A stretch of DNA of 10,479 nucleotides from Chloroflexota bacterium (GTDB lineage Bacteria > Chloroflexota > Limnocylindria > Limnocylindrales > CSP1-4): the NCBI GenBank assembly GCA_017882025.1, contig JADGQG010000057.1, positions 1 to 10,479 of the forward strand, written 5' to 3'. Made by a program: the position numbers and the translations under genes. The notes under the pieces were generated by a model. That model worked only from the letters and a program-made list of their open reading frames with translations. It was not told the DNA's origin and did no database searches. Each line of letters opens with the position of its first letter. The stretch's first letter is position 1. Of the stretch, positions 1-6,400 are shown piece by piece.

Positions 1-1117
1 CCGCGGCCCCCCGCCGGGGCGGGCGGCGGGTGTCGGGCGCCCCGACGGGGCGGACCAGCGGCCAGGCCGGACGCGCTGCGAGGTCGCTGCCAGCACGCTC
101 CCCGGCGACGAACCGATGCCAGCCGGCCGCGCCGATCATGGCCCCGTTGTCCGTGCAGAGGCCCGGTCGCGGCACGAAGAGCGGCAGGCCGCGGGCGGCG
201 GCTCCGGCCGCGATGCGCGCCCGCAGCACATGGGTCGAGGCAACGCCGCCGCCGAGGACGATCGCCTGCGCGGCCGTCTCGCCGGCCGCACGCAGCGTCT
301 TCGCCGCGAGCACCTCGACAACCGCTTCCTGGAAGCCCCATGCGAGCTCGGCGACGCGCGACGGGTCGAGCCGGCCGCCCGCCTCGTTGCCGGGCCGGCC
401 GGCCGCCGCCAGCTCGCCCTCCACCTGGCGCCGAAGTGCGGTCTTGAGCCCCGAAAAGCTGAAGTCGTACGAGTCCCCCAGCCACGCGCGCGGGAGGACC
501 ACGTCGCGGCGACGCGCGTCCGTCGCAACGGCTGCGATCGCCGGCCCGCCCGGGTATCCGAGACCCAGCAGGCGGCCGGCCTTGTCGAACGCCTCGCCGG
601 CCGCATCGTCGACGGTCTCGCCGAGGAGCCGGTAGGTGAGGTGGTCGCGCATCTCGACGAGGAACGTGTGCCCGCCGGAGACCACGAGCGCCACGAGCGG
701 GAAGGGCGGCACCGGACGCTCCGGCTCGTCGGGGTCCAGCAGCCACGCGGCATACAGGTGGCCCTCGAGGTGGTTGACGCCGACGAGCGGGAGCTCATGG
801 GCCCACGCCAGCGTCTTCGCGAATGCGATGCCCACGAGGAGCGAGCCGGCAAGGCCGGGGCCGGCGGTGACGGCGATCCCGTCGACTTCGGGAATCGTGA
901 CGCCGGCGGTCTCCAGGACCTCGGCCAACGCCGGCACGACCCAGCGAAGGTGCGCGCGCGCGGCGACCTCGGGCACGATCCCGCCTGCCGGGGCGTGGAG
1001 CGCGATCTGGCTGGCCACCGCCTGGGACAGGATCCGGCGCCCCCCCACGACGAGCGCGACCCCGGTCTCGTCACAGGATGACTCGATCGCGAGGAGGAGC
1101 GGCTCGCGGGCGCTCAC
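1..1117 (-). CDS. tsaD: tRNA N6-adenosine threonylcarbamoyltransferase TsaD (C-terminus cut by window edge)
   Basis: TsaD is the catalytic ASKHA-fold subunit that, with TsaB and TsaE, transfers the threonylcarbamoyl group to A37 of ANN-decoding tRNAs in the cytoplasm. I translated the frame by hand from a GTG at 1117, which overlaps the rimI stop as GTGA. Visible landmarks are SSCDET at residues 13-18, the metal-binding HLEGH at 116-120, SGGHT at 147-151, GETVDDAAGEAFDK at 166-179, SFSGLKTA at 220-227, LGGGVAST at 288-295 and CTDNGAMIG at 321-329. Two things are odd. The usual GGVAAN loop reads GGVAST. The frame also stays open for about 18 residues past the usual end (near RPAWPL, 349-354) in an Arg/Pro-rich tail that reaches the window edge without a stop (372 codons read). 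Identity is very secure; only the true C-terminus is unknown. Confidence 0.97.
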   Translation of the reverse strand, partial: MSAREPLLLAIESSCDETGVALVVGGRRILSQAVASQIALHAPAGGIVPEVAARAHLRWVVPALAEVLETAGVTIPEVDGIAVTAGPGLAGSLLVGIAFAKTLAWAHELPLVGVNHLEGHLYAAWLLDPDEPERPVPPFPLVALVVSGGHTFLVEMRDHLTYRLLGETVDDAAGEAFDKAGRLLGLGYPGGPAIAAVATDARRRDVVLPRAWLGDSYDFSFSGLKTALRRQVEGELAAAGRPGNEAGGRLDPSRVAELAWGFQEAVVEVLAAKTLRAAGETAAQAIVLGGGVASTHVLRARIAAGAAARGLPLFVPRPGLCTDNGAMIGAAGWHRFVAGERAGSDLAARPAWPLVRPVGAPDTRRPPRRGAA

Positions 1118-1680
1118 CGGGCGGTTCCGGGCAGCGGAGCGTCGGGCGGCTCCAGGTCGGCCAGCGCGGCCAGCTCCGCGCCGAGCGCGGTCAGGCGGGC
1201 CCGCATGCCAGGCGACAGGAGCGGCTCGGTCGTCATGATCAGCGCGTCCTCGTGATCGTCGCTGTAGTAGCGCGGCCGGATCCCGACCGGCCGGAAGCCG
1301 TATTTCTCGTAGAGCCGGCGCGCCGGAAGGTTGGACAGGCGGACCTCCAGGGTCGCCTCGCGGGCCCCTCGGGCGATGGAGAGGTCCAGGGCGGCCACGA
1401 GGAGACGCTCCGCGATCCGCCGGCGGCGCCACGCCGGCGCCACCGCGAAGGTCGTGATGTGCGCCTCGTCGACCATCAGCCAGATCCCGGCGTAGGCGAC
1501 GACCTCGCGCCCGAGCCGGACAACGAGGTAGCGGGCCAGCTTGTTCGTCTCCAGCTCCGCCTGGTATGCGTGGGCCGGCCACGGCGTCGTGAAGCTTGCG
1601 CGCTCGATCTCCTGCACCGCCGGCAGGTCTTCGAACGTCATCGGCTCGATGACGAGCCTTACGGGCGGGCGGGCGACCAC
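1114..1680 (-). CDS. rimI: RimI-type GNAT N-acetyltransferase
   Basis: This 188-residue GNAT protein is RimI, which acetylates protein N-termini (classically ribosomal protein S18) with acetyl-CoA. It sits in its typical place between tsaB and tsaD. Visible are the N-terminal RLVIEPMTFEDL strand-helix, SFTTPWP (29-35), the acetyl-CoA loop region RRRRIA (85-90), LEVRLSNLPARRLYEKYGF (111-129) with the expected catalytic Glu112 and Tyr124, and GIRPRYYSDDHEDALIM (133-149). The canonical Q/R-x-x-G-x-G/A loop has Arg88 in place of its first glycine. About 38 residues follow the usual end near residue 150, so the protein is longer than the common 150-160. The GTG at 1680 is chosen because beta-1 begins a few residues later and a strong GGAGGAGG lies 10 bases upstream. 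It overlaps the tsaB end by 22 bases. The substrate could differ from S18. Confidence 0.95.
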   Translation of the reverse strand: MVARPPVRLVIEPMTFEDLPAVQEIERASFTTPWPAHAYQAELETNKLARYLVVRLGREVVAYAGIWLMVDEAHITTFAVAPAWRRRRIAERLLVAALDLSIARGAREATLEVRLSNLPARRLYEKYGFRPVGIRPRYYSDDHEDALIMTTEPLLSPGMRARLTALGAELAALADLEPPDAPLPGTAR

Positions 1681-2372
1681 GTGGTCACTGCCTCCTCCCC
1701 CGCGTCGGCGGCCGTGCCGCGCGGCAGCGAGACATACTCGGGCACCACGCGCGCCGGATCGTCGACGTCGCCCACGGCCAGCCGCGCGGCGCCGAGCTGC
1801 AGCAGGACCCCGGGAAGCCCGTCCGTGGCAGCCTCACCGCGCGCCAGCGCCGCATCCGGGGCACGCCCCGCGAGGTCCACCGCGATCATCACGGCGCCAA
1901 CCGGGAGCGCGGGCAGGTCGGGGCCGGTCGCCAGCCGAGTCCCGGTGGTCGTGACGAGGTAGCGGTCGGCGGAGCCGGCCGGCAGGAGCAGCACGAAGTG
2001 CCGTGGGTCGGTCGCGGGATCCGCCGCCCCGGCCGCGGCGAGGAGCGCAGCGCCGCTCCCGACGGCGACCAGCGGCCGGCCGAACGCGACCGCGAGCGCC
2101 TTCGCCGTGGCGAGGCCGACCCGGAGGCCGGTGAATGCGCCTGGGCCGGTCCCGACGACGATTCCCGCCACGACAGCGAGCGCCCGCCGATCCCAGCCGC
2201 AGCCGGCGAGGAGCGCTTCCAGGCGCGGGAGGAGCTCCTCGACATGGCGATGGCCGGCCGGCCACGTATCGGCCGCGAGCAGCGTCCCGTCGGAGGTCCC
2301 AATGGCGAGCACGGCCCGGGATGTCGCGGTGTCGATCGCCAGCAGGAGCCCGCTCGCGACGGCCGCCGTCAC
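1659..2372 (-). CDS. tsaB: t6A synthesis scaffold protein TsaB
   Basis: TsaB (237 residues, usual family length about 220-240) is the inactive ASKHA paralogue that dimerises with TsaD and recruits TsaE for t6A37 tRNA modification. The N-terminus LLLAIDTATSR (9-19) is the degenerate phosphate-binding strand. The family signature VGTGPGAFTGLRVGLATAKALA spans 73-94, preceded by HRHVEELLP (41-49). The C-terminus contains ARVVPEYVSLP, matching the common 'P.YlR' ending. It starts at a GTG sharing GTGA with the tsaE stop, and a GGAGG at 2380-2384 lies 7 bases upstream. Neighbours tsaE, rimI and tsaD fully support the assignment. The stretch between the signature and the C-terminus is Ala/Gly-rich and divergent, as is usual for TsaB. 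Confidence 0.96.
   Translation of the reverse strand: MTAAVASGLLLAIDTATSRAVLAIGTSDGTLLAADTWPAGHRHVEELLPRLEALLAGCGWDRRALAVVAGIVVGTGPGAFTGLRVGLATAKALAVAFGRPLVAVGSGAALLAAAGAADPATDPRHFVLLLPAGSADRYLVTTTGTRLATGPDLPALPVGAVMIAVDLAGRAPDAALARGEAATDGLPGVLLQLGAARLAVGDVDDPARVVPEYVSLPRGTAADAGEEAVTTWSPARP
1691..1698 (-). promoter_or_regulatory. Shine-Dalgarno site of rimI
   Basis: On the minus strand this reads GGAGGAGG, with 10 bases to the GTG at 1680. It lies inside the tsaB coding end (Glu-Glu codons). It supports the GTG at 1680 as the rimI start and explains how rimI is initiated despite a 22-base rather than a stop/start overlap. Confidence 0.7.
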
Positions 2373-2839
2373 GCCAGTGCCTCCAGCAGCCGGGCGTGCC
2401 GGGCGTCGGTCGCCCGGCAGGCGAGCGTCCGCGGGTCGTCACCGGACCCGTCGAGCCGGATCTCCAGCCGGCCGGCCGGCAGCGCGGTCCCGAGGCGCTC
2501 GGCCCACTCGACGACCGTGACGCCCTCGGCGCGTCGCTCGTCGAGGAGCCCCGCGCCGACCGCGTCCTCGGCGCCGGCGAGGCGATAGCAGTCGACGTGA
2601 AAGAGCGGCAGGCGCCCCTCGTGCTCGGCGATGAGGATGAACGTCGGCGAGCTGACGAGGCCGACAACCCCCAGGCCCCGCGCGACGCCCCGGGCGAACT
2701 CCGTCTTGCCGGCACCGAGCGGCCCGATGAGCGCGATCACGTCCCCGGCCGCCGCGGCGATCCCCAGGCGCTCACCAAACGCGCGCGTGGCGGCGGCGTG
2801 GGGCGCGAGCAGATGGAGCTCCGGCGGGGCGGCGGGCAT
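2369..2839 (-). CDS. tsaE: t6A synthesis ATPase TsaE
   Basis: TsaE is the small P-loop ATPase that binds the TsaB-TsaD dimer and powers or resets the t6A transfer cycle. At 156 residues it has the family's normal length. The Walker A motif is GPLGAGKT (39-46), followed by the characteristic SPTF (64-67), HVDCYRL (81-87) and VEWAER (110-115). All are in the expected order and spacing. It starts at ATG 2839, 9 bases after the stop of the 338-residue gene, with no strong Shine-Dalgarno. It ends in a GTGA overlap with tsaB, suggesting coupled translation and matched stoichiometry. Confidence 0.97.
   Translation of the reverse strand: MPAAPPELHLLAPHAAATRAFGERLGIAAAAGDVIALIGPLGAGKTEFARGVARGLGVVGLVSSPTFILIAEHEGRLPLFHVDCYRLAGAEDAVGAGLLDERRAEGVTVVEWAERLGTALPAGRLEIRLDGSGDDPRTLACRATDARHARLLEALA
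2380..2384 (-). promoter_or_regulatory. Shine-Dalgarno site of tsaB
   Basis: The minus strand reads GGAGG 7 bases upstream of the tsaB GTG at 2372, inside the last codons of tsaE. It supports GTG 2372 as the start in the GTGA overlap. Confidence 0.65.
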
Positions 2840-2848
2840 TCGCAGAGC

Positions 2849-3865
2849 CTACCCGTTGGCGACGACGAGGGCGAACCGCTCCAGCTCTCCGATCGGGATC
2901 GCAACCGTTCGGCCGTCGTCGAGGGCGACGAGCCCGGTCTCGGCCGTGATGCCCCCGCGGACGCGACGGATCCCGCCGGGCCCCAGCCAGCGGCCCTCCC
3001 GACCCGCTTCGGGTCCGCCGCGGACCACGATATGGTCCGGCTCCGGCAGCGGCAGGTGCCGATCCGCCGGGAGGAGAAGGAGCGGCGGGTCACCGACCAG
3101 CCCGACCACGGCACCCGAAGCTGCGTCGAACGTAGACCGGACGGCCGCGGCAAATACGCGACGAAGGTATCCGCCCAGCACGAGCACCCCGAAGGGTGCC
3201 AGGCGTTGCAGGCCAGCCTCCTGGCGCGCCGACGACGCGGCGAGATCGCGCCGGTCGCGCTCGGCGAGCGATGCGACAACCGCGCCGCGAACCCCCATCG
3301 CCCGCGCGCGGGCGAGCGCCTCGGCGTCGACGCGGCTCGGCAGGACCACCACCGCCCCGGCCAGGGCGACGTCCAGAGCGAGGCGCGGATCGGACTCCTC
3401 GGGCAGGATGACGAGCCGGCCCCAATGTGGCTCGCCGAGGAGCTCGGTGGCGGCAAGCCCCGGACCGTCGATCTCCAGCACAAGCGCGACCCCAGGCTCC
3501 ACGTCCACGACGCGGCCGTCGGCCGGAGCGTGGAGGCGGTCCGGGTGCGGGCCGCTCGCCAGGCGGCGCCGTCCGCCATGTTCGAAGAGGAGCTCGCCGG
3601 CCGGCGCTCCTGCGCGGCGCCCGGCGAGCGCGTGCTCGCCGGGCAACCAGGTACCGGGCAGAGGGATGCCCTGGTCCGCGCCGTCCCGCGGCACAGGCGC
3701 CTCGACCAGCCGGGGGTCCCGGATCCGCTCCGCCAGCACCTCGCCGACATGGACGGCCTCGCCAACGACCGCGGTCACGCGATCGCCCGGCTGCAGCTCG
3801 AGGCGGATGCGCGGTCGTGGCACGATGAGCGCCCGGGCGGGGACGAGCTCCAGCCAGCCCGTCAC
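2849..3865 (-). CDS. Uncharacterised 338-residue protein next to the MutL-like protein
   Basis: I do not recognise a named family. I start it at the GTG at 3865, which shares GTGA with the stop of the MutL-like gene; a GTG 11 codons further upstream is possible but would give a larger overlap. The sequence suggests three parts. First is an N-terminal beta-rich region with two turn-rich segments resembling barrel-sandwich hairpins (PGDRVTAVVGEAVHVGEVL at 26-44 and APADGRVVDVEPG at 113-125). Second is a central alternating beta/alpha part (LVILPE at 151-156, AGAVVVLPSRVDAEAL at 169-184, MGVRGAVVASL at 190-200, FGVLVLGGY at 225-233). Third is a C-terminal SH3/KOW-like beta segment (GLVALDDGRTVAIPIGELERF at 311-331). 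No signal peptide, membrane segment or catalytic motif is evident. Its tight coupling to the MutL-like gene implies a shared function. The domain reading is inference only. Confidence 0.88.
   Translation of the reverse strand: MTGWLELVPARALIVPRPRIRLELQPGDRVTAVVGEAVHVGEVLAERIRDPRLVEAPVPRDGADQGIPLPGTWLPGEHALAGRRAGAPAGELLFEHGGRRRLASGPHPDRLHAPADGRVVDVEPGVALVLEIDGPGLAATELLGEPHWGRLVILPEESDPRLALDVALAGAVVVLPSRVDAEALARARAMGVRGAVVASLAERDRRDLAASSARQEAGLQRLAPFGVLVLGGYLRRVFAAAVRSTFDAASGAVVGLVGDPPLLLLPADRHLPLPEPDHIVVRGGPEAGREGRWLGPGGIRRVRGGITAETGLVALDDGRTVAIPIGELERFALVVANG
3620..3643. repeat. Perfect inverted repeat, 10-bp arms with 4-base loop
   Basis: The arm CCCGGCGAGC (3620-3629) is exactly complementary to GCTCGCCGGG (3634-3643) around the loop GCGT. 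It lies inside the 338-residue gene. No T-tract follows on either strand, so it is not a rho-independent terminator. It may simply follow from GC-rich Leu-Pro-Gly-Glu-His codons, but the RNA hairpin would be very stable. Confidence 0.6.
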
Positions 3866-5586
3866 GCGTCGCGCTCCGGCCAGAGCGCCCGTTCCCACGT
3901 CCCCAGCAGCTCGCGGCGACGATCGGGCCGTTCGGGGAGCCGGAGCGGGATGTCACGGAGGTCCAGCAGCAACCCGGCGAGGCCGCCGCTGACGGCGACC
4001 TGGAAGCGGCGGCCGCGCGGGCCGAGCTCGGTCGTTCCGCGGAAGGCCAGCTCGGCCGTCCCGCTGGCGCCCGGCGCCAGGTCGACGAGCGTGAAGCCGC
4101 CGGCCACCAGCTCGACCTCGGATCGCGCACCCCCGGTCTCGAGGACCAGGCGGCCGGCCGGCCGGTTCGGCCGCAGGCCGCGGGGCGTCACGATGGTTCC
4201 GAGCGGGAGGAGCAGGTCCTCGCCGAGACCGGCGACGAGCGCGTCCCGCCCAGCGTCGTCTGCGATCGTCCCGATCGGGCCGAGGAGGCGGGCGTGGTCG
4301 ATCGCCACCTGCACGGCGCCCGGACGGCGGACCACGTCGGCCACGATGTGGGCCGCGGCGGGCGCCGGGACCGCCGACCACGCCCCGCCCGCGCCGATCA
4401 CGAGGTCCACGCCGCCATGCCCGAGCACCGGGTCGGTGGCCGCGAGCAGACGCTCCACGGCCCCGCGAAGGGCGGCCGCCCGCAGGAGCGCTCCGTCCGC
4501 GTCGAGGTCGCTCCACGGCGCGACGGCCAGCTCCGCGAGCCGGTCGCGGAGTCGCGCCCGGTCCAGGCTCTGGGTGAACCAGTAATCGATCCGGTCGACC
4601 GACCCGGGGCGATCCATCCGGAAGAGCGCCGCATCGGGCACCTCGACGATCTGCACCGAGGCGGCGATCCCGCCGTCGTCCGCTGGGCTCGGAGAGGCCA
4701 CCACGCGCGCTGCACCCGAGACGCCGATCTCGAGGATCTCCACCCGGAGCCCGAGAACCCGGGCAAGCGACCCGGCGACGGGGGCCAGGGCGCGACGGCT
4801 GTCGTCGGGGCCACCGCGCGCGGCCGCCAGCGCCGCCCGCAGGGTGGAGGCAGCCAGCTCGCCGGGTGCGCCGGCCGGTGCCGGGAGCCTGACGATGACC
4901 GGGGCGCGCCACGCGTCGAGCAGCGGAGCCTCGGGGACCGGGCCGGCCAGGAAGATGCGCATGCCAGGCCGCCGGGCCGCGATTCCGGCCGCTGCGACGG
5001 CGAGCTCCGCGGCGAGGTCACGCTCGTCAGCGTCGGGCGGATCCGCTACCCCGACGAGGAGCGCCACAACGCCCGGGCGAGTCGCAAGCCGGGTGAGCGC
5101 GAGTGGATCGGTCCGCTCCGCACTGCCGGCGACGGTATTCCAGCCCGCCCCCACGGCGGCCTCTTCCAGCCGGGCGCGCGTCCGCTCGGTGGCGGCGATC
5201 ACGGCAAGCGTCGCGGCGGGCACGCTCGTCGCGACAAGCCGAGGCCAGGCAGCGAGCGGCTCGGAGCCCCGCCCGGGGCCGCCCCCGATTGCCTCGGCAC
5301 GGGCCGGGTCCGCCGACCGGAGGCGATCCACGAGCAGGCCGAGGAGCGTGTCCGGGTTGCTGCCGGCGGGGAGCGCCGCGGCCGCCAACAGGCGCCACCG
5401 TCGGTCGACGCGTCCCACCAGCGCGCCGGCGAGCGTCGCGGTCCCATGGTCCAGCGTGAAGAAGGCGGACTGCCAGTCGTCGGCGGGTGCCGCGACCGCG
5501 CGTGCGGAGGACGCAGGCACCGCCGGCGAGGACGCGGGCCGGGTGGCGACGAGAGGCTCGGCTGCCCCCGGCTCCACGTGGGTCAC
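3862..5586 (-). CDS. MutL/GlmL-like ASKHA-fold protein (degenerate), function unknown
   Basis: This 574-residue protein resembles the MutL/GlmL family, annotated as a glutamate (methylaspartate) mutase accessory protein with a duplicated ASKHA fold. I start it at GTG 5586, which shares GTGA with the upstream stop; the frame is open further 5' but runs through another gene. Residues 1-35 are an Ala/Pro/Ser-rich linker. The first ASKHA half begins at FFTLDHGTATLAGALVG (42-58) and the second at VEILEIGVSGAARVVAS (282-298). Both sit where an acidic D-x-G-[ST]-T phosphate loop is expected, but both are degenerate. Other family-like segments are DYWFTQSLDRARLRDRLAEL, GVDLVIGAGGAWSAVP and the C-terminal GLAGLLLDLRDIPLRLP. 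No mutase E or S subunit gene is in the window, so a mutase role is doubtful. I am sure of the gene, moderately sure of the family, and cannot assign a function. Confidence 0.85.
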   Translation of the reverse strand: MTHVEPGAAEPLVATRPASSPAVPASSARAVAAPADDWQSAFFTLDHGTATLAGALVGRVDRRWRLLAAAALPAGSNPDTLLGLLVDRLRSADPARAEAIGGGPGRGSEPLAAWPRLVATSVPAATLAVIAATERTRARLEEAAVGAGWNTVAGSAERTDPLALTRLATRPGVVALLVGVADPPDADERDLAAELAVAAAGIAARRPGMRIFLAGPVPEAPLLDAWRAPVIVRLPAPAGAPGELAASTLRAALAAARGGPDDSRRALAPVAGSLARVLGLRVEILEIGVSGAARVVASPSPADDGGIAASVQIVEVPDAALFRMDRPGSVDRIDYWFTQSLDRARLRDRLAELAVAPWSDLDADGALLRAAALRGAVERLLAATDPVLGHGGVDLVIGAGGAWSAVPAPAAAHIVADVVRRPGAVQVAIDHARLLGPIGTIADDAGRDALVAGLGEDLLLPLGTIVTPRGLRPNRPAGRLVLETGGARSEVELVAGGFTLVDLAPGASGTAELAFRGTTELGPRGRRFQVAVSGGLAGLLLDLRDIPLRLPERPDRRRELLGTWERALWPERDA

Positions 5587-5873
5587 GCGTCCCAGACCGA
5601 CTCCTCGTCCAGCTCCTCGAGTCGGTCGATCAGCTGCTCGATTCCGACCTCGTCCGCCAGCAGCGCGCTGGCAGGTGCGTTGCCGCCCCCGAAGAGCTGG
5701 CGCAGCACCGGGTTGAAGAAGGTCATCGCGCTCCCGGCAAGCCCGCCGTCCGGCATGCTCGCGTGGAGGAAGAGGACCGCGGGTCCCGTCATGCCGCGCA
5801 GTTGGATCTCGCGCGCGACCTCTTCGACGAGGGCAGCGCGCTGTTCGTCGCCGGGCAAGAAGGGGAAGGTCAC
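5583..5873 (-). CDS. Uncharacterised 96-residue protein upstream of the MutL-like gene
   Basis: This small soluble protein is of unknown function. It is read as real because its start (GTG 5873) and stop both lie in GTGA overlaps with the flanking genes, its composition is protein-like with few Arg/Pro runs, and the antisense frames are Arg/Pro-rich. It begins MTFPFLPGDEQRAALVEEVAR, probably a helix. A hydrophobic core segment GPAVLFLHASMPDGGLAGSAM (30-50) and FFNPVLRQLFGG (52-63) follow. It ends in an acidic helix, VGIEQLIDRLEELDEESVWDA (76-96). The central hydrophobic stretch is too interrupted by Pro, Asp and Gly for a transmembrane helix. The acidic C-terminal helix could be a docking element for the MutL-like or 338-residue partner; that is inference. 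Confidence 0.85.
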   Translation of the reverse strand: MTFPFLPGDEQRAALVEEVAREIQLRGMTGPAVLFLHASMPDGGLAGSAMTFFNPVLRQLFGGGNAPASALLADEVGIEQLIDRLEELDEESVWDA

Positions 5874-6400
5874 GCGAGCGTCCCGGCCGGCGGTGCTGCA
5901 ACGGCCGCGAGCGCTGACCGAAATGCCTCGTACGGGACGGCTCCGCGGAGGGCAAACGTCACGCGGGTCACCTGCGGCGAGCGGGCCAGCTCGGAGCGCA
6001 CGGCCGCGACGGTGACGCGGGCGGCCACCGCGATCGGGAACCCACCAACGCCGGTCCCGAGCGCCGGGATTGCGAGCGTCTCGGCGCCAAGCTCCCGGGC
6101 CCGCGCGAACGCGTTCCGGACCGCTCGGTCGATGGCCCCCGCGTCGGTGCGGCGCGACTGGTCGAGCGAGACGGCGTGGATGACCCAGCGCGCGGCAAGC
6201 GACCCGCCGTCGGTCACGATCGCGTCGCCCAGGCCAGCGGGCCCCTGGCGAACGGCGGCGAACTCGATCGCATCGCCACCCCGGCGCTTGATCGCTCCCG
6301 CGACTCCCGTCGCCATCCAGAGGCTGGTGCTGGCTGGGCTCACGATCGCGTCCACCTCGAGGTCACAGATATCGCCATTCCAGAGCGCGATCTCCGCCAT
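5870..6400 (-). CDS. Macro-domain protein with altered ADP-ribose loop
   Basis: This 176-residue single-domain protein has the macro fold, which binds ADP-ribose and in some members removes ADP-ribose or O-acetyl groups. The order is canonical: WNGDICDLEVDAIVSPAS (7-24), GVAGAIKRRGGDAI (32-45), GPAGLGDAIVTDGGSL (53-68), VIHAVS (73-78) and the phosphate loop ALGTGVGGFP (113-122). It is oddly altered in the first loop. The usual N-[AP]-A-N reads SPAS, so both asparagines are serines, and the usual run of glycines before VAGAI reads MATG. It also lacks the Asp of MacroD-type hydrolases (AGAI where these have DGAI). ADP-ribose binding is therefore uncertain. The start is ATG 6400, inside the alr 3' end (61-base overlap). 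The stop shares GTGA with the next gene. Confidence 0.93.
   Translation of the reverse strand: MAEIALWNGDICDLEVDAIVSPASTSLWMATGVAGAIKRRGGDAIEFAAVRQGPAGLGDAIVTDGGSLAARWVIHAVSLDQSRRTDAGAIDRAVRNAFARARELGAETLAIPALGTGVGGFPIAVAARVTVAAVRSELARSPQVTRVTFALRGAVPYEAFRSALAAVAAPPAGTLA

Noticed and set aside
1..46. A GC-rich stem (GTCGGG/CCCGAC at 32-46) as a terminator after tsaD.
   Set aside because: The stem is only 6 bp, there is no T-tract on the minus strand, and the tsaD frame is still open through it.
136..1074. A 312-codon minus-strand frame within the tsaD region.
   Set aside because: It is a shifted frame of tsaD; the true TsaD frame has all family motifs from GTG 1117 to the window edge, while this one is an Arg/Ser-rich shadow.
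3866..3898. Starting the 338-aa protein 11 codons earlier at a GTG (3898).
   Set aside because: The extra residues are low complexity and enlarge the overlap; GTG 3865 forms the same GTGA junction as four other gene pairs here.
2135..4585. An 816-codon open frame on the plus strand across tsaB, tsaE, the 338-aa gene and part of the MutL-like gene.
   Set aside because: It is antisense to genes with clear motifs, its translation is Arg/Pro/Gly-rich without any recognisable domain, and long antisense frames are expected at this GC content.
5587..5955. A longer N-terminus for the MutL-like protein.
   Set aside because: The extra residues are Arg/Pro-rich and overlap the 96-aa gene completely; GTG 5586 in a GTGA overlap is a much better start.
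6340..6400. A promoter between alr and the macro gene to give the right-hand and left-hand blocks separate transcripts.
   Set aside because: The genes overlap here and no AT-rich -10/-35 pattern is visible in the surrounding GC-rich coding sequence.
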